A stretch of 64,000 nt of DNA, taken from assembly GCA_900557035.1 (NCBI GenBank), contig USRA01000002.1, forward strand, positions 8,785 to 72,784, read 5' to 3'. Position 1 is the first letter of the stretch. Each line of letters opens with the position of its first letter. Below are positions 47,534 to 56,688 of this stretch, piece by piece. The DNA is from an uncultured Prevotella sp. (GTDB lineage Bacteria; Bacteroidota; Bacteroidia; Bacteroidales; Bacteroidaceae). A model generated the notes under the pieces. The model searched no databases and was not told the origin of the DNA. It saw only the letters and a list, made by a program, of their open reading frames with translations. A program made the translations under genes and the position numbers.

Positions 47534-50500
47534 ATGCATAAAAAATTTCATCATATTTATGACATCGCCATCATCTGTATGATGGTGGCGATGTTTGTTT
47601 TTTCAGCTTGTTCGCCATCGCATAAGGGCGAAGTAGATGAGCTGAATTATCTTTCTTATGCGCTTCACTATCGTAACCTTGATTCCACTAAAGTATTGGC
47701 AGAGAAGGCTTTGGCTCTTTCTGAAGACTACCCTGCCGGATATGCAGAGGCTTGTAACAACCTGGCTTTTGTGGCTATTGCCAAGATGGATTACCATACT
47801 GCCAAGCGATGGCTTGACAAGGTAAACGAACGCAGTGACAACCAGATAGAACTCCTTATTGCCGACGTTCAGAATATGCGACTCTGTCAGCGTGAGGCCC
47901 GCAATAAGGATTTTTATAGTTTCAGGGAAAAAGCCATCCGTAAACTACGAAGAATCGGTGAGGAAATAGATAACCTTCCTCTTCGGGAGCGTCAGCGCGC
48001 CATTTATGCGAAGAGTGAGTTTGATATCGTTGCTGCCACCTATTTTTATTATGTACAGCTAGATAAGCCGATGCTCAATGCGCTGGCAGATCTTGACCCG
48101 GATGAACTGGAACAGGATACGGCACAGTATCTCAACTATCTTTATAATATGGGAGCTGGTGGTGCCATCACTCATGGCACCCCACAGGAAATCTGTCAGG
48201 CGGAATTTGATATGCTCATTCGCCTCTACTTTATGGCAAGTGGCAGCAATCCTTATCCATACTGGCAGGCAAACGCACTGCAATCTATCAGCGAACATAT
48301 TCAGGATCCGGAACAGCGCGATTTCCTGGTAAAGAACAATCTGCCGGCTTTCCAGTATCTCAATGTTGAACAGATGCCTTTGGAACTTCTGGCAGGTAAC
48401 TTTGCGCAACGCGCACTCAATATCTTTTCTGAATATGGAGACGTTTACCAGACGGCAGGAGCATACCGCACACTGGCAGAATGCTACTGGCAGATCAAGG
48501 ATTATAAATCGGCAGGCGATTGTCTGAACAGGGCACTCAACCAGAACAGAGCTATCCAGCAGGCACCCGACCTGGTGGCATCTATCCGGGAAAGGCTCAG
48601 CCTGGTTTATTCCGCCATCGATGACAAGCCGGAAAGCGATTACAACCGCAATATTTACCTCGACTTGCAGGAGCAGAGCCGACAGGATAGGCAGCTGGAA
48701 GCGCGTGCCACTCAGTTGGACAACAATGCCGTCCAGCTGAACACGATGATTGCTGCAGTAATCTTTATGATAGTCCTGGTTGTGGTCTTGCTCTATGTAT
48801 TCGACAGAATGAAGCGCCGTAATACCAAGGAAAGTTCTGTAGAATCCCTACTGATACCTTTACATGAATGGGAAGAACAGAACATGCAGCATATCAATGC
48901 GTTATCAGAAAAGCATGAAGAATTGGAAGAAGCCAAGAATATGGTTCAGCTTCATATATCAGACAACAGACGCCGCAACCTGGAACAGCGTGCCAAGCTT
49001 TCTCTGGTCAATAGCATCACTCCATTTATCGACCGCATGATTCATGAGGTAGATAGACTGATGAAGAGCAATGATACGGAAGAAGTAAGACAGGAGCGAT
49101 ATACTTATATCTCAGAGTTGACTGATAAAATCAATCAATATAATTCCATTCTCACCGATTGGATACAGATGCGCCAGGGAGCCATCAATCTCCGCATAGA
49201 GAGTTTCCCGCTCCAGCCACTTTTCGATATTGTAGCCAAAGGAAAAATGAGTTTTCAAATGCGTGGGGTCAAACTGACCGTACAACCTACGGATGCCACG
49301 GTAAAGGCAGACCGTACGCTGACCTTATTCATGATCAACACCATCGCCGACAACGCCAGGAAGTTTACACCTGCAGGAGGTGAGGTTGTGGTAAGTGCCA
49401 AGAGCCATCAGGCATTTGTGGAAATATCTGTAGAAGATACGGGAAAAGGTATGGATGAAGAAACACTGGAACATATCTTCGACCGCACCTATACCGGCGG
49501 ACATGGATTCGGTTTGCTCAACTGTAAGGGCATCATCGATAAGTACAAGAAAATCAGTTCGCTTTTCTCTCCTTGCAACATACAGGCAGAGAGTGAGCCG
49601 GGAAAGGGTAGTAAGTTCACTTTCCGACTGCCTTGCGGTATTCGGAAAATGCAAATGATACTGATGCTTGCCTTGATGCTGATTGGTTGTAATATCCCAT
49701 CTGCCGTACAGGGAAGAATCCGGAATAAGGTCTCTATACACAGAACTGACAAGCACAGAACTAACAGGCACGGAGACAATAAGCAGACATCGCGATTGCT
49801 GCAAAAAGCAGCATCCTATGCCGACAGTGCCTATTTCAGTAATATCAATGGTACCTACGAGCGGACCCTGGCTATGGCAGATTCGGCTCGCAGCTATCTC
49901 AACCGATACTATTTGACATTGAATCCTGATGGGAAATATCTGATGGTGGCACATCCCATGAAAGGAACCGCTGCCGAAATCCAATGGCTGCACGACAGTT
50001 TGCCAACCAACTACGAGGTCATACTCGATATCCGCAATGAGAGTGCCGTGGCAGCGCTGGCGCTTCACAAATGGGAGCTATACGATAGTAACAACAAGGT
50101 ATATACCCAGCTCTTCCGTGAACGGAGTGCGGATAATTCGCTCGATAACTACGTAAGAACCATGCAGACTTCAGAAAACTCGAAGGCGGTAGCCATCGTC
50201 TTGCTGATTATCCTGCTGTTACAATTGCCACTGGCATATTATCTGCTATACTATCGCCACATCCTCCGTTATCGCTATGCCGTAGAAAAGATCAATGGCA
50301 TTAACAAGGTGTTGCTCAGTGGTGATTCCAACACGGATAAGCTGAAACAGATTACCGGAATCTGGACTCCATCCGGCAGCAATAACATACGTAACGCTCA
50401 GCTTTTCCCTCAGCTCAATGAGGTGGTGGAACGTATCTCGCAGGCACTGAAGCAAAGCATTGATATGCAGCAGAATGAGGCTACGAATATAGAAATGGCT

Positions 50501-51064
50501 GAAGACGAACTGCATCGTGCAGAGTATGAAAACGGAAAGTTGCACATTGCCAATTCCGTACTCGATAACTGTCTCTCTACGCTCAAGCACGAAACGATGT
50601 ATTACCCATCGCGAATCAGACAGCTTATCGACAGCACACCGGAGGATGTTACTTCCCTGCAGGAGTTGGTGGATTACTACAAGGCAATATACACGATGCT
50701 CAGCGCACAGGCAATGGAGCAGGTGGAAGGAACCGTGAAATGCGACGCAGACTTGCTGGCATATCTCAGGAAGCTTATCACAGGCGGAGTGAAGAACTTC
50801 ACTTATCAGGAAGCAACCTCATCATCCGCCTATGTTACCTGCCAGTATATCCTTCACGATATTCCATTTGACGCAACCCGGCATCCACATCTCTTCACAC
50901 CGCTCACCAGCGATATGAAATATCTGGTGGCACGCCAGATTGTAAGAGAAATAGGGGAGGCAACCAACCTGCGTGGCTGCGGCATTCTTGCCAAGCCGTC
51001 ATCTGATGGCAAACTCATGATAGAAATCGTTTTACCTGAAAAAATAATAAAGACAAAGATATGA
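47534..51064 (+). CDS. Two-part membrane sensor histidine kinase (DUF5112/DUF5113-like)
   Basis: A 1176-residue protein made of two exported-cytoplasmic units in one chain. Unit one: a lipoprotein-like signal (AMFVFSACS), about 370 periplasmic residues with TPR-like helices (GAYRTLAECYWQIKDYKSAGD), one membrane helix (about 401-422), a coiled coil and a kinase module with HATPase motifs NTIADNARK (N box, about 600), DTGKGMDEE (G1) and GGHGFGLLNC (G2). Unit two: a second signal-like helix (MQMILMLALMLIGC, about 705-718), about 165 periplasmic residues, a membrane helix (VAIVLLIILLLQLPLAYYLLYY, about 885-905) and about 270 cytoplasmic residues of DUF5113 type. A classical H-box is not obvious. 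It lies 5 nt behind eda and overlaps the regulator by 4 nt. Confidence 0.85.
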   Translation: MHKKFHHIYDIAIICMMVAMFVFSACSPSHKGEVDELNYLSYALHYRNLDSTKVLAEKALALSEDYPAGYAEACNNLAFVAIAKMDYHTAKRWLDKVNERSDNQIELLIADVQNMRLCQREARNKDFYSFREKAIRKLRRIGEEIDNLPLRERQRAIYAKSEFDIVAATYFYYVQLDKPMLNALADLDPDELEQDTAQYLNYLYNMGAGGAITHGTPQEICQAEFDMLIRLYFMASGSNPYPYWQANALQSISEHIQDPEQRDFLVKNNLPAFQYLNVEQMPLELLAGNFAQRALNIFSEYGDVYQTAGAYRTLAECYWQIKDYKSAGDCLNRALNQNRAIQQAPDLVASIRERLSLVYSAIDDKPESDYNRNIYLDLQEQSRQDRQLEARATQLDNNAVQLNTMIAAVIFMIVLVVVLLYVFDRMKRRNTKESSVESLLIPLHEWEEQNMQHINALSEKHEELEEAKNMVQLHISDNRRRNLEQRAKLSLVNSITPFIDRMIHEVDRLMKSNDTEEVRQERYTYISELTDKINQYNSILTDWIQMRQGAINLRIESFPLQPLFDIVAKGKMSFQMRGVKLTVQPTDATVKADRTLTLFMINTIADNARKFTPAGGEVVVSAKSHQAFVEISVEDTGKGMDEETLEHIFDRTYTGGHGFGLLNCKGIIDKYKKISSLFSPCNIQAESEPGKGSKFTFRLPCGIRKMQMILMLALMLIGCNIPSAVQGRIRNKVSIHRTDKHRTNRHGDNKQTSRLLQKAASYADSAYFSNINGTYERTLAMADSARSYLNRYYLTLNPDGKYLMVAHPMKGTAAEIQWLHDSLPTNYEVILDIRNESAVAALALHKWELYDSNNKVYTQLFRERSADNSLDNYVRTMQTSENSKAVAIVLLIILLLQLPLAYYLLYYRHILRYRYAVEKINGINKVLLSGDSNTDKLKQITGIWTPSGSNNIRNAQLFPQLNEVVERISQALKQSIDMQQNEATNIEMAEDELHRAEYENGKLHIANSVLDNCLSTLKHETMYYPSRIRQLIDSTPEDVTSLQELVDYYKAIYTMLSAQAMEQVEGTVKCDADLLAYLRKLITGGVKNFTYQEATSSSAYVTCQYILHDIPFDATRHPHLFTPLTSDMKYLVARQIVREIGEATNLRGCGILAKPSSDGKLMIEIVLPEKIIKTKI

Positions 51065-51786
51065 ATAAATTTAAGGTTATTATAGTAGAAGATGTGCCTC
51101 TGGAATTGAAAGGCACAGAAGGAATCTTCAAGAACGACATACCCGAAGCTGAAATCATCGGCACAGCGGATAGTGAAATCGCTTATTGGAAACTCATCAA
51201 ACAGCAAAAGCCAGACCTTGTTCTGCTTGATCTTGGCTTGGGTGGCTCCACCACTGTTGGAGTAGAAATTTGCCGTAGTACAAAGGAACAGTATCCTGAT
51301 GTGAAGGTTCTGATCTTTACCGGTGAGATTCTCAACGAGAAGTTATGGGTGGATGTGCTCGATGCAGGATGTGAAGGCATCATCCTCAAGAGCGGAGAAT
51401 TGCTTACCCGTGGTGACGTGGCTTCCTGCATGAGTGGAAAGAAACTGGTTTTCAACCAGCCGATTCTCCAGAAAATCGTTGATAGATTCAAGCAGAGCGT
51501 AGGAAGCCAACTGATGCATCAGGAGGCGATGATCAATTACGAGATTGATGAGTATGACGAACGATTCCTCCGCCATCTCGCCCTGGGTTATACCAAGGAG
51601 CAGATCACGAACCTGCGAGGTATGCCATTCGGAGTGAAGAGTCTGGAAAAACGGCAGAATGAACTCGTACAGAAGCTCTTCCCTGATGGTAATAACGGAA
51701 TGAGCGTGAATGCGACCCGACTCGTGGTACGTGCCTGCGAGTTGCGCATCATCGATATTGATAATTTGCAGGCTGATGAAGAATAG
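51061..51786 (+). CDS. Response regulator with helix-turn-helix output
   Basis: A 241-residue protein. The N-terminal receiver domain has the acidic pair in VIIVEDVP, the phospho-acceptor Asp in LVLLDLGLGG, the Thr in VLIFTGE, and the Lys in GIILKSGEL. The C-terminal part (about 165-235) has FLRHLALGYTKEQITNLRGM followed by SLEKRQNELVQKLF, a LuxR-like helix-turn-helix. Its ATG overlaps the sensor stop as ATGA, which makes it the partner of that sensor. Confidence 0.88.
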   Translation: MNKFKVIIVEDVPLELKGTEGIFKNDIPEAEIIGTADSEIAYWKLIKQQKPDLVLLDLGLGGSTTVGVEICRSTKEQYPDVKVLIFTGEILNEKLWVDVLDAGCEGIILKSGELLTRGDVASCMSGKKLVFNQPILQKIVDRFKQSVGSQLMHQEAMINYEIDEYDERFLRHLALGYTKEQITNLRGMPFGVKSLEKRQNELVQKLFPDGNNGMSVNATRLVVRACELRIIDIDNLQADEE

Positions 51787-52402
51787 TCATACATTCAGCA
51801 GGGTATCCGGTCATACATTCAGCAGGATATGTGGCTATGCCATGTTCCTGCTGATACTGGCACAGATTTTACTGGTGCTGGCTTCATGGCTCATCACTGC
51901 CGCTATGCCCGATGTCTTTCCCCGGTCATTGCTCAGCCCGGAAGGTATCCGATGGTTCTTCGGCACTTTCACAGCCAACCTGCAGTCACCTTGGCTGGTA
52001 TGGCTGTTGCTGATCAGCATTGCCTGGGGAACGCTACGGGCTAGTGGCTTGTTAAACTACGATCATAAGGTTTACCGACAGCGCAATGCCTTGAGGTTGG
52101 TTTGTCTGGAATTCGTTCTGTTTATCGGTGTGATGCTGTTGCTCACGCTCATTCCTCATGCCATCCTGCTCAATGTAATGGGAGGATATGCCTCCAGCAG
52201 TTTTTCCAGAAGCATCTTGCCCTATATCTGTTTTATGGTCATTGTCATGGCACAGTCTTTCGGCGTAGTCAGCCAAAGACTGAACAGTATTGAGGCAATG
52301 GGAGAGGCAATGGCGGATGGAGTTCGCCTGTCTGCTCCTCTCTTTATCATCTATATATTTGTCATTCAATTATATAGTTCTGTAGATTATCTCTTTGGAT
52401 GA
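51776..52402 (+). CDS. Half-size AbgT-like membrane protein
   Basis: A 208-residue protein from the chosen ATG, which overlaps the regulator gene by 11 nt. It has about five membrane helices. The segment SLLSPEGIRWFFGTF followed by a long helix and a small polar turn resembles the N-terminal part of AbgT (aminobenzoyl-glutamate transport) proteins, which are about 500 residues. It is less than half that length and lacks the second half. It could be a separate family that shares the fold rather than a transporter. Tight linkage suggests a role tied to the two-component system. Confidence 0.6.
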   Translation: MKNSHTFSRVSGHTFSRICGYAMFLLILAQILLVLASWLITAAMPDVFPRSLLSPEGIRWFFGTFTANLQSPWLVWLLLISIAWGTLRASGLLNYDHKVYRQRNALRLVCLEFVLFIGVMLLLTLIPHAILLNVMGGYASSSFSRSILPYICFMVIVMAQSFGVVSQRLNSIEAMGEAMADGVRLSAPLFIIYIFVIQLYSSVDYLFG

Positions 52403-52410
52403 TCTTTCAA

Positions 52411-52455
52411 AGAATGTCTATATTCATCACAGAAAGAATATCTATATTCATCACA
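52411..52455. repeat. Two direct 21-bp copies after the membrane protein gene
   Basis: AGAATGTCTATATTCATCACA (52411-52431) and the same with one change at 52435-52455, period 24 bp, with no visible gene. Confidence 0.55.
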
Positions 52456-52457
52456 CA

Positions 52458-52498
52458 GAAAAAGCAAAGGGGCATCCCAATCACTTGGAATGTCCCTT
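52458..52498 (-). terminator. Terminator of the low-complexity secreted protein gene
   Basis: On the minus strand, AAGGGACATTCC pairs with GGGATGCCCCTT (two mismatches) and is followed by GCTTTTTCTG. It lies 36 nt after the stop codon. Confidence 0.6.
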
Positions 52499-52534
52499 CT
52501 TTGGTATATATTTGGTTTGATAAATTGGTCTAAC

Positions 52535-53533
52535 TTATCTTCTGCCACCGAATGAACTGCCGCTATTATTGCTCTTGCTACGGGAAGATCCACCTCCAAA
52601 GGAACTTCGGACACCATTGCTGCCTCCGCCAAAGGAACGGCTTCCACTGTTGAATGAACGGCTGTTATTCAGCGAATTGCCGCCACGGCTTCCACCGAAA
52701 GATCCCTTGCTTGGAGTGTTGGAACGTGGAGTGAAACCATTATTAAGCGAACGGCTGTTGTTGGTAAAGCCACCGGCACGAACACCGCTTCCAAAGGTAC
52801 CATTATTTTGGCGACTGTTGCCAAAACTATGGTTATTGCTTGGACGATTCGTTCTATCGTTATTTGGACGGTTATTGAAAGAACCTCCATTTATTTCCTG
52901 TCGGTTTACGTTTCCAAAAGAATGATCACGTGTAACCGTAGTTCTTGTGCTACTCTGGCGATTGAGATTGCCGAAGGTCTTGCCACGACCGTAATCGCCA
53001 CGGTTGAATCCATCGCGCATACCGAATCTTGGTTCCTGACCTCGAACACCTATAGGGCGCGGACCGCCGAACTCACGTCCGTGATACCAGCTTCTGCCAC
53101 CATTCATTCTCCAGCTGTGTCCACCACGATATACTGCATAGAAATGAGGTCTTCCGAAGAAGAAGTAATCTCTGCGTGGGTAGCGTGCATAGATGCCGAA
53201 GTGGAAGTAACCACCATCCCAGTAAAGAGGACGGTAGAAATAGCTTGCGGCACAGAATGAGCGATACTGCCAATCCAGAAGGATATAGCTCAAGTCGAGA
53301 TTACGCTGACGCCAATAGATGCCGTAGAGATCGTCGTAAGTATCCACGCCCATCAGATAGTCGAGGTTCACCTCATAGGCTGCCTCATACTGATCATCTG
53401 TCAGATTCAGCTCGTAAGCCATCTTGTCTGTCAGGAACAGAGCCTGCTGGCGAGCCTGTTCATAACTCATTGCTGATGCAGAAGTGAATGTCATCATGAA
53501 CATTGCTACTAGTGCTATGATAAACTTCTTCAT
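52535..53533 (-). CDS. Secreted protein with Tyr/Phe-rich region and Gly/Ser/Asn/Arg-rich low-complexity tail
   Basis: A 332-residue protein with a signal peptide (FIIALVAMFMMTFTSASA). Residues about 22-75 are helical, with a pattern like periplasmic stress proteins (YEQARQQALFLTDKMAYELNLTDDQYEAAYEVN). About 78-140 is unusually rich in Tyr, Phe and Trp (YFYRPLYWDGGYFHFGIYAR). From about 150 to the end there is a Gly/Ser/Asn/Arg-rich tail with many repeats of the form SFGGGS or SFNNR. No enzyme motif is seen. The tail is probably disordered and may bind polyanions or form a surface matrix (inference). Confidence 0.72.
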   Translation of the reverse strand: MKKFIIALVAMFMMTFTSASAMSYEQARQQALFLTDKMAYELNLTDDQYEAAYEVNLDYLMGVDTYDDLYGIYWRQRNLDLSYILLDWQYRSFCAASYFYRPLYWDGGYFHFGIYARYPRRDYFFFGRPHFYAVYRGGHSWRMNGGRSWYHGREFGGPRPIGVRGQEPRFGMRDGFNRGDYGRGKTFGNLNRQSSTRTTVTRDHSFGNVNRQEINGGSFNNRPNNDRTNRPSNNHSFGNSRQNNGTFGSGVRAGGFTNNSRSLNNGFTPRSNTPSKGSFGGSRGGNSLNNSRSFNSGSRSFGGGSNGVRSSFGGGSSRSKSNNSGSSFGGRR

Positions 53534-53629
53534 AATCTTATCTTATTAAATATGTTAAACTTCCATTTGCCAGGAAATCATCAGATTCCAGAATCATCGT
53601 CAATTCAGTCATCTTTCTGATTCCTGCTG

Positions 53630-53637
53630 CAAAGATA
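53630..53637 (-). promoter_or_regulatory. -7 box for the secreted low-complexity protein
   Basis: TATCTTTG on the minus strand, about 96 nt before the ATG at 53533; a -33 box is not clear. Confidence 0.4.
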
Positions 53638-53724
53638 AGGCGATTTTTGGAGGTATAGTAAGGATTTTCCCTAAACCCATAGAGGAAATTCCCTAAACGA
53701 TGCCTTTTTTCGAAAAAAAAATAG

Positions 53725-53732
53725 TAATTTTG
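53725..53732 (+). promoter_or_regulatory. -7 box for the alanine symporter gene
   Basis: TAATTTTG fits TAnnTTTG, 62 nt before the ATG at 53795. No TTTG is present at the usual upstream distance. Confidence 0.45.
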
Positions 53733-53794
53733 CAGTCGAAAAGAACATTTTGAGAAATAAAAATAGATTACTTATAGTGATTTAAATAAATAAA

Positions 53795-55237
53795 ATGATA
53801 GATTCAATACAGAATATTTTAGTTCAGGTTAGCGATTTTCTTTGGTCGTATATCATCATCACCATCTTGATATGCTGTGCCGTGTTTTTCACTTGGCGTA
53901 CTCGTTTCGTGCAGTTTCGTCTCATCCGCGAGATGGTCAGGCTCCTGCTTCATCCCGATAAGGTTCAACCAGAGGAGATTGGCCAGGAAGAACTGTCAAT
54001 GGATGTAAAGGTGAATGGTGAGATGAAGCACATCTCTTCCTTCCAGGCTTTCGTGGTGGCATTGGCCAGTAGAATTGGTACTGGTAATCTTGCTGGAGTG
54101 GCTACAGCCATCAGCATCGGCGGTCCGGGAGCTGTCTTCTGGATGTGGATGCTCGCTTTGCTGGGTTCAGCATCGGCCTTCATCGAATCAACGCTTGCCC
54201 AACTCTATAAGCGAAAAGGTAAGACTTCCTTCTATGGAGGACCAGCCTACTATATGAAATATGGATTGGGGAAGGGCTGGATGGGTATCCTTTTTGCCGT
54301 TCTCATGATCATCACCTTTGGTTTTGCCTACAATTCCGTTCAGAGCAACACCATCTGTCTGGCATGGCAGAAAGCTTTTGGTATTGAGCCTGCCACAATG
54401 GGCATCATACTCACGGCGCTTACATTGCTCATCATATTTGGTGGTATTCAGAGAGTTGCAAAGTTCTCTTCTATGGTAGTTCCTGTCATGGCGGTTGTCT
54501 ATCTCCTGATAGCCGTTGGCGTGGTGATTTGGAATATTACCAGTTTGCCTAAGGTATTGCTGACTATTGTTGAGAATGCCTTCGGATTCAATCAGGCTGC
54601 AGGTGGAGTACTGGGTGTCACCGTGATTCAGGGCATCAAGCGAGGCTTGTTCAGCAATGAGGCCGGCGAGGGTAGTGCTCCTAATGCTGCTGCGGTGGCT
54701 ACGGTGAGCCATCCGGCAAAACAGGGATTGATTCAGGCGCTGGGTGTCTTCACGGATACCTTGGTTGTATGTTCCTGCACAGCATTCATCATCCTTATGA
54801 GCGAGGTAGATGTCACTGCATCCAATGGCATCCAACTGACTCAGGATGCCTTGACCCACGAAATCGGTAGCATAGGAAATCCTTTTGTAGCAGTCATGAT
54901 ATGGCTCTTTGCCTTTAGCAGTATCATCGGCAATTATTATTATGGTGAGACCAACGTGAGATATATCAAGGATTCAAGACTGGGCGTATTTATCTACCGC
55001 CTTGCTGTGGCAGCGATGGTGATGATAGGAGCCATCGTGTCGCTGGATTTTGCCTGGAGCTTTGCTGACATCACCATGGCACTTCTTACCCTTTGTAATC
55101 TTGCAGCCATCGTTTTACTTTCTCGCCAGGCAGTCTTCCTGTTGCAGGATTACCGCCAACAGAAGAAGGAAGGCAAGAATCCTGTATTCAAAAAGGAAAA
55201 GATGCCAGAGATTGCAGATAAACTGGAGGCATGGTAA
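53795..55237 (+). CDS. Sodium:alanine symporter family amino-acid carrier
   Basis: A 480-residue inner-membrane carrier with about eleven helices. Family segments of the AGCS (alanine/glycine:cation symporter) type are visible: ALASRIGTGNLAGVATAISIGG, GAVFWMWMLALLGSASAFIES, KRKGKTSFYGGPAYYMKYGLG and KRGLFSNEAGEGSAPNAAA. It imports alanine or glycine with Na+. It is preceded by its own -7 box and is monocistronic. Confidence 0.92.
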   Translation: MIDSIQNILVQVSDFLWSYIIITILICCAVFFTWRTRFVQFRLIREMVRLLLHPDKVQPEEIGQEELSMDVKVNGEMKHISSFQAFVVALASRIGTGNLAGVATAISIGGPGAVFWMWMLALLGSASAFIESTLAQLYKRKGKTSFYGGPAYYMKYGLGKGWMGILFAVLMIITFGFAYNSVQSNTICLAWQKAFGIEPATMGIILTALTLLIIFGGIQRVAKFSSMVVPVMAVVYLLIAVGVVIWNITSLPKVLLTIVENAFGFNQAAGGVLGVTVIQGIKRGLFSNEAGEGSAPNAAAVATVSHPAKQGLIQALGVFTDTLVVCSCTAFIILMSEVDVTASNGIQLTQDALTHEIGSIGNPFVAVMIWLFAFSSIIGNYYYGETNVRYIKDSRLGVFIYRLAVAAMVMIGAIVSLDFAWSFADITMALLTLCNLAAIVLLSRQAVFLLQDYRQQKKEGKNPVFKKEKMPEIADKLEAW

Positions 55238-55314
55238 TATCCATGCCATCCAGTATATCATTTAGTTTTTAATACCCCTATTTATCATAACGTCCCTTAA
55301 AAGGAAAATAGAAG

Positions 55315-55344
55315 AGGCTCTCTTGATACTTGGCAAGAGAGCCT
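55315..55344 (-). terminator. Hairpin between symporter and alpha-galactosidase genes
   Basis: AGGCTCTCTTG (55315-55325) pairs perfectly with CAAGAGAGCCT (55334-55344). On the minus strand it is followed by CTTCTATTTTCC, so termination of the alpha-galactosidase gene is likely; the opposite strand has a weaker T tract. Confidence 0.6.
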
Positions 55345-55352
55345 GACTAGTC

Positions 55353-56573
55353 TTATTTCAATACAAACACCTTTGTTTCGTGAGCTTTCACAGTTCCTTT
55401 CCATCTGTTTGCCTTCTTGGCAATGTCGCGATGCTGCCATACATCTCTTACCAGATACTTGCCGTTTAAGCCCAACTGCTTGAAATCTGCCTGAATAGAG
55501 ATATCTTTATCACCAGAGTTAAGAATGGCAACGGCATGAGAACCATTTGCCAAAGGACGAACATAAATCTGATGATCAGCCTGGTTCACCTTGCGCTCAG
55601 CAGCCTTGCCCAACGGATCCTGATCTATGGCGATGATTTCCTTGTTCAGGAGAATGCGCTTATCCTCAGCAGAAAGCTTTCTGAGATCGTTGCTCAATGC
55701 CAGTACTGATGACATCATACACCACATACTCATCTGAGTCTGATACTCAGTATAGCTGCAGCCAACTCCACCCAGATCACTGGATGGTCCGCCCTTGCCA
55801 TTCAATCCCACAACCAGCATATCCATATCTGGCCACTGTCCGTGGCGAACATCCTTGGCGAGCGGTGCAGTGATATTCACGATATCGAGAATACCCATAC
55901 CGCCTTGCTTCACGATATCTTTCCACATATCTCTTACATCATAGCTGGTTCTCCAGAGCGAACCGCCTACCTGCTCGCACCATTCATCGCCGTTGCGCTG
56001 TCCCCATTCGCAGATACCGAGAACGATGTTTCTACCCGACTTGCTCAAAGCCTGAGCCATCGCATGATAGCGTTTACGGGCTGTAGCACTGTCCTCCGGA
56101 GCATTGCAGTAATCATATTTCAGATAGTCGATACCCCATGAAGCAAAGGTGCGGGCATCCTGCTCTTCGAAACCATAACTGGCTGTCCATCCACCGCAGG
56201 TGAGCTGGGCTGCATCAGAATAGATGCCCAACTTCAATCCCTTGGAGTGAACATAGTCGGCAAGCGCCTTGATACCATTCGGGAACTTCTTAGGGTCTGG
56301 AATGATGTTATTATGGCGGTCACGACCTCCCTGCCACAAGTCATCTATAAAGATGTATTCATAACCGGCATCGCGGAAACCGTGTTCTACCATGGCATCG
56401 GCAGTTTCCTTGATCAGCTGTTCACTGATGTCACCTTTAAAGAGGTTCCAAGTCATCCATCCCATAGGAGGAGTTTTTGCTAATTGGTTGCGCTCCAGCA
56501 GCGTTTCGCTTTTCTGGGCAAAAGAAGATGTTGCCAATAAGGCAGCAAAAGCAATAGATAAGATTTTCTTCAT
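55353..56573 (-). CDS. Secreted GH27 alpha-galactosidase
   Basis: A 406-residue exported enzyme with a signal peptide (ILSIAFAALLATSSFAQ). The GH27 barrel starts with LAKTPPMGWMTWNLF and continues with FIDDLWQGGRD and GLKLGIYSDAAQLTCGG. The nucleophile D154 is in YLKYDYC and the acid/base is probably D212 in RTSYDVRD. A small C-terminal beta domain follows. It removes terminal alpha-galactose from plant oligosaccharides or galactomannan side chains, complementing the GH2 enzyme at 20.7 kb. Confidence 0.93.
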   Translation of the reverse strand: MKKILSIAFAALLATSSFAQKSETLLERNQLAKTPPMGWMTWNLFKGDISEQLIKETADAMVEHGFRDAGYEYIFIDDLWQGGRDRHNNIIPDPKKFPNGIKALADYVHSKGLKLGIYSDAAQLTCGGWTASYGFEEQDARTFASWGIDYLKYDYCNAPEDSATARKRYHAMAQALSKSGRNIVLGICEWGQRNGDEWCEQVGGSLWRTSYDVRDMWKDIVKQGGMGILDIVNITAPLAKDVRHGQWPDMDMLVVGLNGKGGPSSDLGGVGCSYTEYQTQMSMWCMMSSVLALSNDLRKLSAEDKRILLNKEIIAIDQDPLGKAAERKVNQADHQIYVRPLANGSHAVAILNSGDKDISIQADFKQLGLNGKYLVRDVWQHRDIAKKANRWKGTVKAHETKVFVLK

Positions 56574-56605
56574 TGAATTTTAATTATATGGTTTATACTA
56601 GTATG

Positions 56606-56613
56606 CAAAGGTA
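56606..56613 (-). promoter_or_regulatory. -7 box for the alpha-galactosidase gene
   Basis: TACCTTTG on the minus strand, 32 nt before the ATG at 56573. The -33 region is not conserved. Confidence 0.4.
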
Positions 56614-56688
56614 CATCTTTTTTCTAAAAAAACGTTAGTTCTTAAACATATTTAATACTTTGTTCCCCTTACATTCGCCATTATTTCA

